From assembly GCF_017813235.1 (NCBI RefSeq), contig NZ_JAGISH010000016.1:1-64000 (forward strand): a stretch of 64,000 nt of DNA, given 5' to 3'. Under the pieces are notes generated by a model. That model had not been told where the DNA came from and did no database searches. It was given only the letters and a program-made list of their open reading frames with translations. Positions 35,113-44,244 of this stretch are shown one piece after another. The stretch's first letter is position 1. Each line of letters begins with the position of its first letter. The DNA is from Sagittula salina. Its GTDB lineage: Bacteria > Pseudomonadota > Alphaproteobacteria > Rhodobacterales > Rhodobacteraceae. Position numbers and translations under genes: made by a program.

Positions 35113-35246
35113 CGTCTCTCCTCCCAGATCGGGCTTTTGCAGCCTCGTGGGGGCAGGGTAGCGGGCCGGGCGGGGACGCGGATAATACCGTTTTCGGAAG
35201 CGGATATAAGTTTGCCATATGGCTTCGACGGAGTAAGCTTTGCGCC
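35113..35246. promoter_or_regulatory. Divergent LysR-type control region
   Basis: The 134-nt gap contains the perfect palindrome GCCATATGGC (35214-35223) just before the LysR start, and ATACCGTTTTCGG flanked by two GCGGATA copies (35179 and 35200). These are reasonable sites for autoregulation and for activation of the transporter operon. Confidence 0.5.
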
Positions 35247-36206
35247 ATGGACATCCGGCAACTGAGATATTTCGTCCGCATCGTCGAAATGGGCAGCCTC
35301 TCAAAGGCGTCCCAGGTGCTCAATATCGCGCAACCCGCACTCAGCCAGCAGATCGCAAAGTTGGAGGACGAGGTCGGCAAGCCGCTGCTCGTGCGCTCGC
35401 CCCGTGGTGTGACGCCGAACGAAACGGGCCAGGCGCTCTATCACCATGCCCGGCTGATCCTGCGCCAGTTCGAACAGGCGCTGACCATCGCGCGTTCCGA
35501 CGATGGGGAGATCACCGGCGTCTGTTCGCTGGGCCTGCCCGCGACCACCGTCGCTGCGCTGGGTCTGCCGCTGGTCCGCCGGGTGCGGGAGAAATATCCC
35601 AACATTTCCATCAACGTGGTGGAGGCCATGAGCGGTCATGTCGGCCATCTGATCCGGCAGAACCGGCTAGATCTCGCGGTGCTGTTCTCCCGCGACATGC
35701 CCGACGACCTCGCGGTCGAACCCCTCATGCTCGAAGAGCTTTTCCTGATACTGCCCGGCGACTCGCCCCTTTTGACCGGGCGCGAGACGGTGACAATGAC
35801 CGAGGTCGCGCAGGTGCCGCTGGTGTTGCCGACCTCCGACCACGGGTTGCGCCGCCGCATCGAGGCGGAGTTCGAGAGCCGCGCCCTGGTGCCGCGCGTC
35901 GCGGCAGAGATCGACTCGCTGTCTCTGGTGATGAACTGCGTCTTCGACGGCATGGGCGGCACGATCAAACCCATGGGCGCCATCATGCAGGAATGTCGCC
36001 GGGGCCGGGCCTTCCGCTGTCTCAGCGTCTCGGATGCGAGCCTGCGACGCACCAATTACCTGTATTCCCTGCCACCCGACGCGCAAAGCAGCGCCGCCAG
36101 CGCCGTGGCCCACGTCCTGCGCCAGGTGGTGGCGGAACTGGTGGAGGCAAGGGAGTGGCGCGGGTTTCTCGCACCTCCCGAGGTTCCCGCGCTGGTGCCC
36201 GCCTAA
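35247..36206 (+). CDS. LysR-family transcriptional regulator
   Basis: A 319-residue regulator with the N-terminal winged helix-turn-helix (MDIRQLRYFVRIVEMGSLSKAS, residues 1-60) and an effector-binding domain (about 90-295). It is divergent from the ABC binding-protein gene and converges with the cupin gene, three bases apart. LysR proteins usually act on the divergent promoter, so the inducer is likely the transported compound or a breakdown product. The TRAP operon may be under it as well. Confidence 0.92.
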   Translation: MDIRQLRYFVRIVEMGSLSKASQVLNIAQPALSQQIAKLEDEVGKPLLVRSPRGVTPNETGQALYHHARLILRQFEQALTIARSDDGEITGVCSLGLPATTVAALGLPLVRRVREKYPNISINVVEAMSGHVGHLIRQNRLDLAVLFSRDMPDDLAVEPLMLEELFLILPGDSPLLTGRETVTMTEVAQVPLVLPTSDHGLRRRIEAEFESRALVPRVAAEIDSLSLVMNCVFDGMGGTIKPMGAIMQECRRGRAFRCLSVSDASLRRTNYLYSLPPDAQSSAASAVAHVLRQVVAELVEAREWRGFLAPPEVPALVPA

Positions 36207-36209
36207 CCT

Positions 36210-36575
36210 TCAGTCGTCGGTGACAGGCGTCGTCACCACGATAAAGGTCAGATCCCCAAGCCCCGAATTCTGGATCGAATGCCAGGTCCCCGGCGCAATG
36301 AAGATCACGTCGTTCTTGCGCACCACGCGGCGTTCGTCACCAATCTCCATCAGCCCTTCGCCGTCGAGCACATGATAGACCTGCTCCTGAACCTTGTGGA
36401 CGTGGCGCTCGACATAGGCCATCGGCTGGTACGAGGAGATACGGTAGTCGATCAGCTGCGATCCGGTTGTCTCCGGCGCCACCAGCGCCTTTGACAGCGC
36501 CGATCCGAAGTGGCCCGGATACTGCTGCCAGGGTTCCTCTGCGATGTTGCGGATCACGGTATTTCTCTCGGTCAT
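36210..36575 (-). CDS. Cupin-domain protein
   Basis: A 121-residue single-domain cupin with the metal motif HVHKVQEQVYHVL (two His and one Glu) and the second motif APGTWHSIQN (His). Small cupins of this sort are isomerases, dioxygenases or ligand sensors; which applies cannot be told. The start ATG at 36575 has AAAGGA upstream. It is the last gene of the TRAP/aldolase/flavoprotein/ThDP operon, 36 nt after the ThDP gene. Confidence 0.85.
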   Translation of the reverse strand: MTERNTVIRNIAEEPWQQYPGHFGSALSKALVAPETTGSQLIDYRISSYQPMAYVERHVHKVQEQVYHVLDGEGLMEIGDERRVVRKNDVIFIAPGTWHSIQNSGLGDLTFIVVTTPVTDD

Positions 36576-36611
36576 GTCATGTCCTTTCAAAAGGCCGGTC
36601 ACGGAGGCTGT

Positions 36612-38387
36612 TCAAGGGCGCCAGGGCCTGCCGAAGGCAGGCTCTTTCGGTTGCAGTGGCGGCAGTTCCCAGGTGCCGGTCGCGGGTGGGCGGACGTCCG
36701 CGTCCACATGGACGTCGATCAACGCCGGACGGTTGGAGGCGACGGCCGCTTCCAGCGTGGCGGCAAACTGGCGGCTGTCGGTGACGGTGTAGCCGTCCAC
36801 CCCCGCCGCCCGTGCCCAGGCGGCAAAGTCGGGATTGTAAGGCTCCCGGTTCTCGCCCGCGCGGAAGGCGGTGCCATACTCACGCCCGCCAAAATAGCCG
36901 TATTGCAGGTCCCGGATCGCGCCCCAGGCGAAGTTGTTCCAGACAACCCAGACCACGGGAATGTCGTATTCCACCGCCGTGCACAGCACGTGCGGGACCA
37001 TGGTGAATCCGCCGTCGCCACAGATCGACACGCAGGGCCGGTGGGGGGCTGCGAGTTTCGCGCCGAGGATCGAGGACGGACCGAAGCCCATGCCCGAGTA
37101 GCCCCAGGTGTTCAGCATCGATTGCGGGCGGCGGGCCTTCCAGAACTGCATGTACCAGTTGTGGTGCACGCCCGAGTCAAGTGAAAGGATCACGTCTTCG
37201 GGCAGCACGCGCTGACAATCCTTCACGATGCGGAAGGGGGAGATCGGGTCGGAATGCCCGTTCCAGTTGGGCGCGATGAAATCGGTCCATTCCTTGCGCC
37301 AGCCCTCGATGTCCGACAGCCACGCGGCGGTTTCACGGCGCAGGGCGTCGCGGTTTTCCAGTTCTGCCAGAAGTTGCCGCAGAAAGGCGCGCGCATCGGC
37401 CAAAATGGCCAGATCGGGCGTGTAGTTGCGCCCCAGTTCCGCGTGGTCGAGATCGACGTGAATCAGCTTTGTCGTGGGGAAGTTCCACGAATAACCGGGC
37501 TTCCACGACGAGGCCGAGCGGTCGTCGAACCGCCCCCCGATCGCCAGAACGAGGTCCGCGTGCCGCCCGGCCTGGTTGGCCGCGTAGTCGCCGTTCCGCC
37601 CGATGAAGCCAAGGCTGAGCGGGCTCTCCATATCGATGCAGCCCATGCCGTTGGGCGAGGAGATGACCGGGATGCCACGCGCCTCTGCGAGCGCGGTCAG
37701 TTCTGTCCCCGCCTCCGACAGGGCAACGCCATGGCCGATGAAGATCACCGGGCGCACGGCGGCCGTCAGCATGTCGGCAGTCGTCGCGATGTCCTCTGCG
37801 CTGGCCCCGCTGCGGCGCTGGCCAAAGGCCGATCCCTTCGGTTCGCGCGTCACGTCCGCCTCCTCCTGAAAGAGGTTGTAGGGGATGTCGAGGTTGACCG
37901 GCCCGGGTCGTCCCGTGGTCATCGCCGCCGCCGCCTGCCGCATGGCCAGCGGCAGCATCTCGACGCGCGAGGGCTGGAACGACCGCTTTACCACCGGCTT
38001 GATCACACTGTTGAAATCCGCGTGGTGGTGCATCGACAACTCCTGAAAGGGCGCCCGGTTGAACTGCCCGGTCGGCACGTTGGCGGTGATCGAGTAGACT
38101 GCCGAACTGTCGGTCTGCGCCACCGCCAGCGCCATGATCTGGTTGCACGATCCCGGCCCGGTGGAGGTCAGCGTCGCGGCGGGCTTGTGCGAGACGCGAA
38201 AGAACCCGTCCGCCATGTGCACGGCGGTCTGTTCGTGCCGTGGCGACACCAGCCGGATCTGGTCGCGCCGTTCGTACAGCGGGTCCAGCAGGCCAACGTT
38301 GCCGTGCCCGCAGATGCCAAAGACATGGGTAATGCCTTCCTCGATAAGCGTGTCGGCGATCAGGTCGCCGCCTTTGGTGGTGGTCAT
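36612..38387 (-). CDS. Thiamine diphosphate-dependent enzyme (acetolactate synthase-like)
   Basis: A 591-residue ThDP enzyme with the usual three domains: pyrimidine-binding (1-170, with catalytic Glu in RHEQTAVHMADG), central (about 195-330) and pyrophosphate-binding (about 370-560, with the metal motif GDGGFTMVPHVLCTAVEYDIPVVW, then NN). It joins the acetolactate synthase / benzoylformate decarboxylase superfamily and could cleave or decarboxylate a 2-oxo acid. No small regulatory IlvH subunit is nearby, arguing against amino-acid synthesis. Its start overlaps the flavoprotein stop (ATGA). Confidence 0.88.
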   Translation of the reverse strand: MTTTKGGDLIADTLIEEGITHVFGICGHGNVGLLDPLYERRDQIRLVSPRHEQTAVHMADGFFRVSHKPAATLTSTGPGSCNQIMALAVAQTDSSAVYSITANVPTGQFNRAPFQELSMHHHADFNSVIKPVVKRSFQPSRVEMLPLAMRQAAAAMTTGRPGPVNLDIPYNLFQEEADVTREPKGSAFGQRRSGASAEDIATTADMLTAAVRPVIFIGHGVALSEAGTELTALAEARGIPVISSPNGMGCIDMESPLSLGFIGRNGDYAANQAGRHADLVLAIGGRFDDRSASSWKPGYSWNFPTTKLIHVDLDHAELGRNYTPDLAILADARAFLRQLLAELENRDALRRETAAWLSDIEGWRKEWTDFIAPNWNGHSDPISPFRIVKDCQRVLPEDVILSLDSGVHHNWYMQFWKARRPQSMLNTWGYSGMGFGPSSILGAKLAAPHRPCVSICGDGGFTMVPHVLCTAVEYDIPVVWVVWNNFAWGAIRDLQYGYFGGREYGTAFRAGENREPYNPDFAAWARAAGVDGYTVTDSRQFAATLEAAVASNRPALIDVHVDADVRPPATGTWELPPLQPKEPAFGRPWRP

Positions 38388-40072
38388 GGATCCTCCCTTT
38401 CGATCCCGGCCGCGTGGCGTGCCGCCAGCCAGCCGAAGGTCATTGCCTGCCCGAGTTGCGCCCCCGCACCCGGGTATTCGCCGCCAAAGGCGGAGTGCAT
38501 GTCGTTGCCGCAGGCATAGAGCCCGTCGATCGGCGCGCCCTCCGCGTCCAGCACACGTGCCCTGGCATCCGTCGCCAGCCCCCGGCTTGTGCCCAGGGGG
38601 GCCGGCTCCATCCGGACGGCGTAATAGGGACCGTCTCCCAGCCGCCCGAGGCAAGGGTTCGGCCCGTGTCCCGGGTCGCCGTTGGCGCGATCGTAGAGAG
38701 TTTCGCCGCGGCCGAAGTCCTCGTCGATCCCAGGCGTGCAAAAGCCGTTGAAGCGCTCGATCGTGTGGCACAGCGCCGTTGCCGGCATCCCCAGCGCGCG
38801 GGCGAGCGTGGGCAGGTCACGTGCGGCCGTCAGGTAGCCCGCGCGGATATAGCGCCGCAGCGATGGCGTGCGCGGACGGATCAGCCCCAGCCCGTAGCGC
38901 CGTACAAAGGCGCGGTCTGCGATCAGCCAACAGGGCAGCGCGGTGTCGCGGTGCCGGTACATCGCGCGGACGAATTCGTGATAGGATACCGCTTCGTTCA
39001 CGAACCGGCGTCCGTCGCGTCCGACGCAAAGCGAACCGGGCTTGGCACGGTCGAGCACGATATGCGGCCAGATCGCGGTAGACCTGTCCGGTCGCACCAT
39101 GGTGGAGCACGGGAACCACAGCGCGTTGTCCAGCCCCGAAGGCCCCAGTTGCGCCCCCGCCGCCAGCCCGAGGTCCAGCGTCGTGCCCCGTGCGCCGGGG
39201 GCGGCGGGGGTGATGCGCGGGGTCGGATCGGGCAGGTGTTCGGCGCGCTTCGCCTCCGAGGCGGGAAAGCCGCCGCCCGCAAGGATGATGGCCTTTGCCC
39301 GGATGGATTCGCCGGGCAGGTGCACGACGCCCGGCGCGATCCGGGAGGCAACCACGCCGGTGCGAATATCCACCCCATGCACAAGACAGGCGTGGAGCAA
39401 TCGTGCCACCAGCGCGTTGCCCAGCACCAGCCGGGTGCCGCGCGCATGGCGCAGCCTGTCCCGCGCATGCCTCAACCCGAGCCGGATGGCCGCCGCCCCC
39501 GCGTCGCGGTCGGCACGCAGAAGCGCCGCGGCCTCGGGACGGGTGACCATCATTCCGCCAAGCACGGTCAATTCCGGCAGCGGCGGCGCAAGACGGGCGA
39601 ACCAGTCGCCCAAGGAGCGACCGTCAAAGGGGACAGGGTCAAGCGGCCGCCAGCCGGGGGCGGCGCCGGGTATATCCTGACGGTAATCGGGCGACGCGGG
39701 CATGGCGCGAAACGCGATCCCCGCGCGGGTTTCGAGATCCTCCAGCATCCGTGGCCCGGCAGCGAGGAAAGCCCGACGCAGCGCGTGCGGGGCGCGTTCG
39801 CCGACCAGCGCGTCGAGGTAGACCGCCGCCTCTGCCGCGTCCTCGGGCCGGGCGGCGCGGGCAAAGCCGTTGCCGGGGATCCAGACGCTCCCCGAGGACC
39901 GCGCGGAGGTGCCGCCGACCTGTTCTTCGTGCTCCAGAACAAGCACGCGCAGCCCGTCCAGCGATCCGGTCAGGGCCGCCGTCAGCCCCGCCGCGCCACT
40001 GCCCAGCACCACCATATCGACCGAAGCAATCCGGGGCGTCACGCGCGACCCCCCGGCTCTGACGCCAGCCAT
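38384..40072 (-). CDS. FAD-dependent oxidoreductase (flavocytochrome c / ketosteroid dehydrogenase type)
   Basis: A 562-residue flavoprotein. The dinucleotide fold starts VVLGSGAAGLTAAL (about residue 21-34), with EHEEQVGGTSARSSG after it, and the C-terminal FAD block is GLYACGND...GGEYPGAGAQLG. This pattern fits the FAD_binding_2 family (fumarate reductase, 3-ketosteroid dehydrogenase, related acid dehydrogenases). No signal peptide is seen. It is coupled to the ThDP enzyme gene by a 4-base overlap, so the two likely act in sequence. The start is the first ATG with coding character; its ribosome site is weak. Confidence 0.85.
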   Translation of the reverse strand: MAGVRAGGSRVTPRIASVDMVVLGSGAAGLTAALTGSLDGLRVLVLEHEEQVGGTSARSSGSVWIPGNGFARAARPEDAAEAAVYLDALVGERAPHALRRAFLAAGPRMLEDLETRAGIAFRAMPASPDYRQDIPGAAPGWRPLDPVPFDGRSLGDWFARLAPPLPELTVLGGMMVTRPEAAALLRADRDAGAAAIRLGLRHARDRLRHARGTRLVLGNALVARLLHACLVHGVDIRTGVVASRIAPGVVHLPGESIRAKAIILAGGGFPASEAKRAEHLPDPTPRITPAAPGARGTTLDLGLAAGAQLGPSGLDNALWFPCSTMVRPDRSTAIWPHIVLDRAKPGSLCVGRDGRRFVNEAVSYHEFVRAMYRHRDTALPCWLIADRAFVRRYGLGLIRPRTPSLRRYIRAGYLTAARDLPTLARALGMPATALCHTIERFNGFCTPGIDEDFGRGETLYDRANGDPGHGPNPCLGRLGDGPYYAVRMEPAPLGTSRGLATDARARVLDAEGAPIDGLYACGNDMHSAFGGEYPGAGAQLGQAMTFGWLAARHAAGIEREDP

Positions 40073-40279
40073 TTCCAGCTACTGCGGCGCATCCCTGTCC
40101 TCCCGTCACGGTGATATGCCAGTGGACCCGGCGACGGAAAAACAAAATAGCAATGGGGGTATAAGGCCCGCTTATCCCCTTATCGGCCTTTGCGCCCCCT
40201 GCGCCCGCCAAACTCGTGCAGAGGTGGAATGTCTCCGCCGGAAGCCAGGGCCGCCAGGCACGATCAGGCGCCGTGTCGC

Positions 40280-41059
40280 TTATCGCAACGCTTCGTCCCG
40301 CGCCTCTGCCGCGTCGCGCGCGGCGCCCATGAGGAAGGAGACGTCGTTCACCCCGGCCACGAGGTGATAGCCCTTTGCCCGCAGTTCCCCCCAGTCGCGT
40401 CCGCCGCCCGGCACGGTGGCCAAAAGCTTGCCGGCCGCCGTGACCTTTGCCTCGACCTCCGCAAAGGCGGCCTGTGGGATGGCGTGCTCCATGTCCTCCA
40501 TGTGACCCAGCGTCGCGGCAAGGTCGTTCGGCCCGAGGAAGATGCCGTCGACGCCCTCGACCGCGCAGATCTCCGGCAGGGACGCGATGCTTTCAGGCGT
40601 CTCGCACTGGACGAACAGCAGCAGGTCCTCGTTCGCCGTCCTCACGGCGTAGTCGGGCCGAGAGTGGTAATCCGATCCGCGCACGATGGGTGCCGCATAG
40701 CCGCGCCCGACGCCGCCCGTCCCGCGCACCGGGTAGCGGCAGGACCGCGCGATGGCCTGCGCTTGTGCCACGGAGTTCACCATGGGCACGACGAGGGACC
40801 GAAAGCCCCGGTCGAGCACCTTCTTCAGCGTCGTGTCGCTGCCGTCCGGGACGCGCAGGAGCGATTCCCCACCAGCCGCTTCGACCGCGCGGGCAATGCC
40901 GACCCACGTTTCCAGATCTCCGATGCCATGTTCGCCGTCGATCAGCACGATCGGCCAGCCGTGGCGGACGAGGATCTCCGCGATGTCGGCGCTGCCCAGT
41001 TCGGCCCATGCGGCAGTGACGAACTCGCCCCGCAGGAGGCGGGATTTCAGGGTATTCAT
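40280..41059 (-). CDS. HpcH/HpaI-family aldolase
   Basis: A 259-residue class II (metal) aldolase of the 2-keto-3-deoxy acid type. The family residues are present: IDGEHG (about 41-46), the arginine in LLRVPDGSD, metal-binding Glu in QCETPE and Asp in FLGPNDLA. These enzymes split 4-hydroxy-2-oxo acids into pyruvate or glyoxylate plus an aldehyde. It follows the TRAP permease by 25 nt and precedes the flavoprotein by 207 nt. The aldehyde product could be used by the ALDH in the neighbouring operon. Confidence 0.9.
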   Translation of the reverse strand: MNTLKSRLLRGEFVTAAWAELGSADIAEILVRHGWPIVLIDGEHGIGDLETWVGIARAVEAAGGESLLRVPDGSDTTLKKVLDRGFRSLVVPMVNSVAQAQAIARSCRYPVRGTGGVGRGYAAPIVRGSDYHSRPDYAVRTANEDLLLFVQCETPESIASLPEICAVEGVDGIFLGPNDLAATLGHMEDMEHAIPQAAFAEVEAKVTAAGKLLATVPGGGRDWGELRAKGYHLVAGVNDVSFLMGAARDAAEARDEALR

Positions 41060-41084
41060 AAAAGGTCTCCGGTTGGGGGCCGCG

Positions 41085-42380
41085 TCATCCGGGGTAGCCC
41101 ATCAGGCGCGGCAGAAAGAGGACGATGCCGGGAAGGAGGATCATGGCCAGCAGGGCCAGAACGAGGACGATCAGAAAGGGAATGACCTCGCGGATGATCT
41201 CGGCCAGCGGAATGCGGGTGACGGCGTTGATGACGAAAAGCAGGATGCCATAAGGCGGCGTGATGAGGCCGATCATGCAGTTCACCACCGCCACCACACC
41301 GAAATGCACGAGGTCGATGCCCATTTCGCGGCAGGCGGGCAGAAACAACGGGATGATGACGAGGATGATGGTCGAGGCATCCAGAACGCAGCCCAGCAGC
41401 AGCAGCAGAACGTTCACCCCGATCAGGAACGCCAGCGGCGACACCTCCAGCCCGGTCAACGCGCCCGCCACCATGTCGGGAATATTCTCGGCGGCGACGA
41501 TGTAGTTGAGGATCAGCGCCCCGCCGATCACCAACCCCACCGCCGCCGAGGACCGGGCGGATTCCACGAGGATGTGGTAGAAGGCCCGCAGGCTGAGCGC
41601 CCGGTAGAAGACTGCGGCCAGGATCAGCGCATAGAAGGCCGCGACTGCGGCGGCCTCGGTTGGCGTGGTGACGCCGCCATAGATGCCGTAAAGCAGGATC
41701 GCGGGCATGAGCAGCGCCGGGAACGCCTCGAACGTCAGGTGCGGCAGATCGGAAAGCGGCACGGGCGCCTCGGTCCCAAAATCTCGGCGGTGCGAGATGA
41801 TCCAGTTCTGAACCATCAGGACGAGGCCCATCAGCAGCCCTGGCCCGATGCCGCCCAGGAACAGGTAGCCAATGGAGGTGTTCGACACCAGCGCATACAG
41901 AACCATCGGGATCGACGGCGGGATGATCGGCCCGATGGTGGCGGAGGCGGCGGTGATCGCGGCGGCATAGCCACGCGTGTAGTGGCCGGATTTGGTCATC
42001 ATCCCGATGATGATCTTGCCGATGCCCGCCGCATCCGCGACCGCCGACCCCGACATGCCGGAAAAAATCAGCGAGGCGACAACGTTGACATGCCCCAACC
42101 CGCCCTTGAACCGGCCCACGATCGCGACGCAGAACCGCAGCAGCCGGTCGGAAATCGTGCCCGCGTTCATGATGTTGGCGGCAACGATGAACAGCGGCAC
42201 CGCCAGCAGGATAAAGCTGGAATACATACCATCGAGCAGCACCTTTCCGGCCAGCCCAACCCCCTGCCCGCCCGCCGCGAGATAGACAAACGACGCGAGC
42301 AGGATGGCATACGCGATGGGCATCCCGATCGCCGCCGTGACAAAGAGCGAGACCAGACAGAGCGTGAATTCGATACTCAC
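41085..42380 (-). CDS. TRAP transporter large permease (DctM type)
   Basis: A 431-residue membrane protein with about twelve hydrophobic helices, the large subunit of a tripartite ATP-independent periplasmic transporter. The start is the GTG at 42380, which overlaps the small-subunit stop (GTGA). Family blocks such as GSAVADAAGIGKI and GPIIPPSIPMVLYA are present. It imports an organic acid using the sodium or proton gradient, delivering it to the aldolase operon. Confidence 0.93.
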   Translation of the reverse strand: MSIEFTLCLVSLFVTAAIGMPIAYAILLASFVYLAAGGQGVGLAGKVLLDGMYSSFILLAVPLFIVAANIMNAGTISDRLLRFCVAIVGRFKGGLGHVNVVASLIFSGMSGSAVADAAGIGKIIIGMMTKSGHYTRGYAAAITAASATIGPIIPPSIPMVLYALVSNTSIGYLFLGGIGPGLLMGLVLMVQNWIISHRRDFGTEAPVPLSDLPHLTFEAFPALLMPAILLYGIYGGVTTPTEAAAVAAFYALILAAVFYRALSLRAFYHILVESARSSAAVGLVIGGALILNYIVAAENIPDMVAGALTGLEVSPLAFLIGVNVLLLLLGCVLDASTIILVIIPLFLPACREMGIDLVHFGVVAVVNCMIGLITPPYGILLFVINAVTRIPLAEIIREVIPFLIVLVLALLAMILLPGIVLFLPRLMGYPG

Positions 42381-42976
42381 GGGCGGCCCTCCGGGTCCTG
42401 CACCGGGGTGGCGAGGTCGTCGAAGTGATGGATGTCCTGCTCCGCCCCGAAACGGAAGACCTGTGCCGCCCGCCACGCATAGCGCAGCGAAACGGCCACG
42501 AGGAAGAAGGCATAGACGGAATAGATATCGCGCATCCTGATCCAGTCCCCCATCAGCTGTTTCAGCGTGGCGGTCTGTTTCAGGCGCAGGATTCTGAACT
42601 TTGCCCATGTCGGTTCGAGCGAGTAGAGCAGCGCGCCCGCGATCAGCACACAGGTCACGATGGCAAAGACCTTGCGCGTGCCGGGGCGCACGGCGGAATA
42701 GAGGATGTCAAAGGTGACATGATCCCGTTCGCGCACGATGGTGGCGCAGCCAAAGAAGACGATCCACACCCAGAGCGCGAGGCAGAATTCCAGCGTCCAT
42801 CCATAACGCGAGGGGTCGAGCAGCGGCGCCGCCTGCGCCAGCCATTCGAGACGCGCGGTGTAGCGGATCACCACCTGCAGGATGAAGGTAAGGAACATCG
42901 CGAACATCATCATTGCCGCGATGAATTCCGCACCGTGTTTCAGGCCCTGGGCGAACCGACGGATCGTGTCGAACAT
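42377..42976 (-). CDS. TRAP transporter small permease (DctQ type)
   Basis: A 199-residue membrane protein with four hydrophobic segments, the small subunit of the TRAP transporter. It lies between the binding protein (54 nt upstream) and the large permease, which it overlaps by four bases. The tail after the last helix is short and charged. Confidence 0.9.
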   Translation of the reverse strand: MFDTIRRFAQGLKHGAEFIAAMMMFAMFLTFILQVVIRYTARLEWLAQAAPLLDPSRYGWTLEFCLALWVWIVFFGCATIVRERDHVTFDILYSAVRPGTRKVFAIVTCVLIAGALLYSLEPTWAKFRILRLKQTATLKQLMGDWIRMRDIYSVYAFFLVAVSLRYAWRAAQVFRFGAEQDIHHFDDLATPVQDPEGRP

Positions 42977-43030
42977 GGGATACCTCCGGCGACGTTGCGC
43001 CCCGGGGATGACCCCGGGGACGCATCAGGG

Positions 43031-44029
43031 TCAATCGCCGAGCGCGTTGATTGCGTCGAGCACGCCCTCGGGCCAGGAGGCGGCGAATTCGCTGCCCTTG
43101 TACTGTTCCTGAACGTGGCTGCGGAAGGCGTCGAGGTCCGGCTCGTAGATGTCGAGTCCCTGATCTTTCAGGAAGGAAACCAGCTCCTCTTCCTTGGCGA
43201 GCTGCTTCTGGCGGCCGGAATCGGCAGCCTCGTCGGCGGCCTGCTGCACGGTGGCCTGCTGATCGGGTGTCAGCTGATCCCAAACGGCTTTGGAAAACGC
43301 GACGTAGTTGAGGTCCACAAGATGCGCGGTCAGGGCGACCTGCTTGGTCACCTCGTAGAATTTCGCATCGACCACGGTGGGCAACGGGTTGTCCTGCCCA
43401 TCCACGGAACCGGTCGATAGCGCGGTATAGACTTCGGTGAAGGCCATCGGTGTCGGATTCGCGCCAAGCGCGCGGCCAAGGAACTGCCAGGCATCAGAGC
43501 CGGGCATCCGCAGATTCACACCGGAGAGGTCGGCGGGGGTCTGCACGTCCTTCTCGGAACGCGGGAAACGCAGGTTCACATGCCGCTTGCCGAGATACAT
43601 GACCGACAGCAGCTTCACCCCCAGTTCGTCTTCGACCTTCTGCTTGAAGGGTTCCATCAACGGATCGTTGAAGACGCGCACCTGATGCTCGGCTGACTGG
43701 TGCACGTAGCCGGTAGCAAAGATGGAGAATTCCGGGAAGAAGGTCGCCAGTTCCTGCGCGGAGGCAATCGACATTTCGAGGTCGCCCGAGGCGATAGCCT
43801 CAAGCTCGGAGCCCTGCGCGATCAGCGAGGCGTTATAATGCGGCTCGTAGCTTGCAAAATCCGCCACGGCGGGGGCAAAGACCTCTGCCAGAGCGACGGA
43901 GCGCTGGTCGGTCTCGGACGCGGGCGTGGACATGCGCAGGGTGATCTTGTCCTCCGCCAGCGCCGGCCCGGCAAGGGTCAGGGCGGCAGCCGACGCCAGA
44001 AGTGCGCGGCGGGTCATCGCAAAAGTCAT
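43031..44029 (-). CDS. TRAP transporter solute-binding protein (DctP type)
   Basis: A 332-residue periplasmic binding protein with a signal peptide (TRRALLASAAALTLAGPALA, cleavage near 25). The DctP family block LRFPRSEKDVQTPADLSGVNLRMPGS contains the arginine that usually binds the ligand's carboxylate. A good GGGAGGAGAAA site precedes the ATG at 44029. It heads the operon TRAP-aldolase-flavoprotein-ThDP-cupin. A palindromic operator candidate lies 53 nt upstream. Confidence 0.92.
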   Translation of the reverse strand: MTFAMTRRALLASAAALTLAGPALAEDKITLRMSTPASETDQRSVALAEVFAPAVADFASYEPHYNASLIAQGSELEAIASGDLEMSIASAQELATFFPEFSIFATGYVHQSAEHQVRVFNDPLMEPFKQKVEDELGVKLLSVMYLGKRHVNLRFPRSEKDVQTPADLSGVNLRMPGSDAWQFLGRALGANPTPMAFTEVYTALSTGSVDGQDNPLPTVVDAKFYEVTKQVALTAHLVDLNYVAFSKAVWDQLTPDQQATVQQAADEAADSGRQKQLAKEEELVSFLKDQGLDIYEPDLDAFRSHVQEQYKGSEFAASWPEGVLDAINALGD

Positions 44030-44081
44030 GGTTTCTCCTCCCAATCGGCGGCCCGCTTGCGTGGGGCCACTACGCAGTATT

Positions 44082-44091
44082 TGGTATACCA
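44082..44091. promoter_or_regulatory. TGGTATACCA palindrome upstream of the TRAP operon
   Basis: A perfect 10-bp palindrome of the TGGTNNACCA type, typical of FadR-subfamily GntR regulators that control organic-acid catabolic operons. It sits in the 215-nt gap between the divergent dctP and GNAT genes. No GntR gene is present in this window, so the regulator would be encoded elsewhere. Confidence 0.5.
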
Positions 44092-44244
44092 TTCGCCGGA
44101 GGTGCGTCTATCCCGAATGCGGGTGCTCCCCCTGCCCCGCGTCGCGTTCGACTTTCCCGTCCGTCGGGGCAATGGTGGCGGAAGGCCCGGCCAGCCGCAT
44201 GGGGGCAAAGCCAGCCTAATCAGGTGGAGCATGATGGAGACCGA

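Noticed and set aside
36612..38387. Calling the ThDP enzyme a biosynthetic acetolactate synthase (ilvB)
   Set aside because: No small subunit or branched-chain synthesis genes are near, and it is coupled to a flavoprotein and a catabolic TRAP operon.
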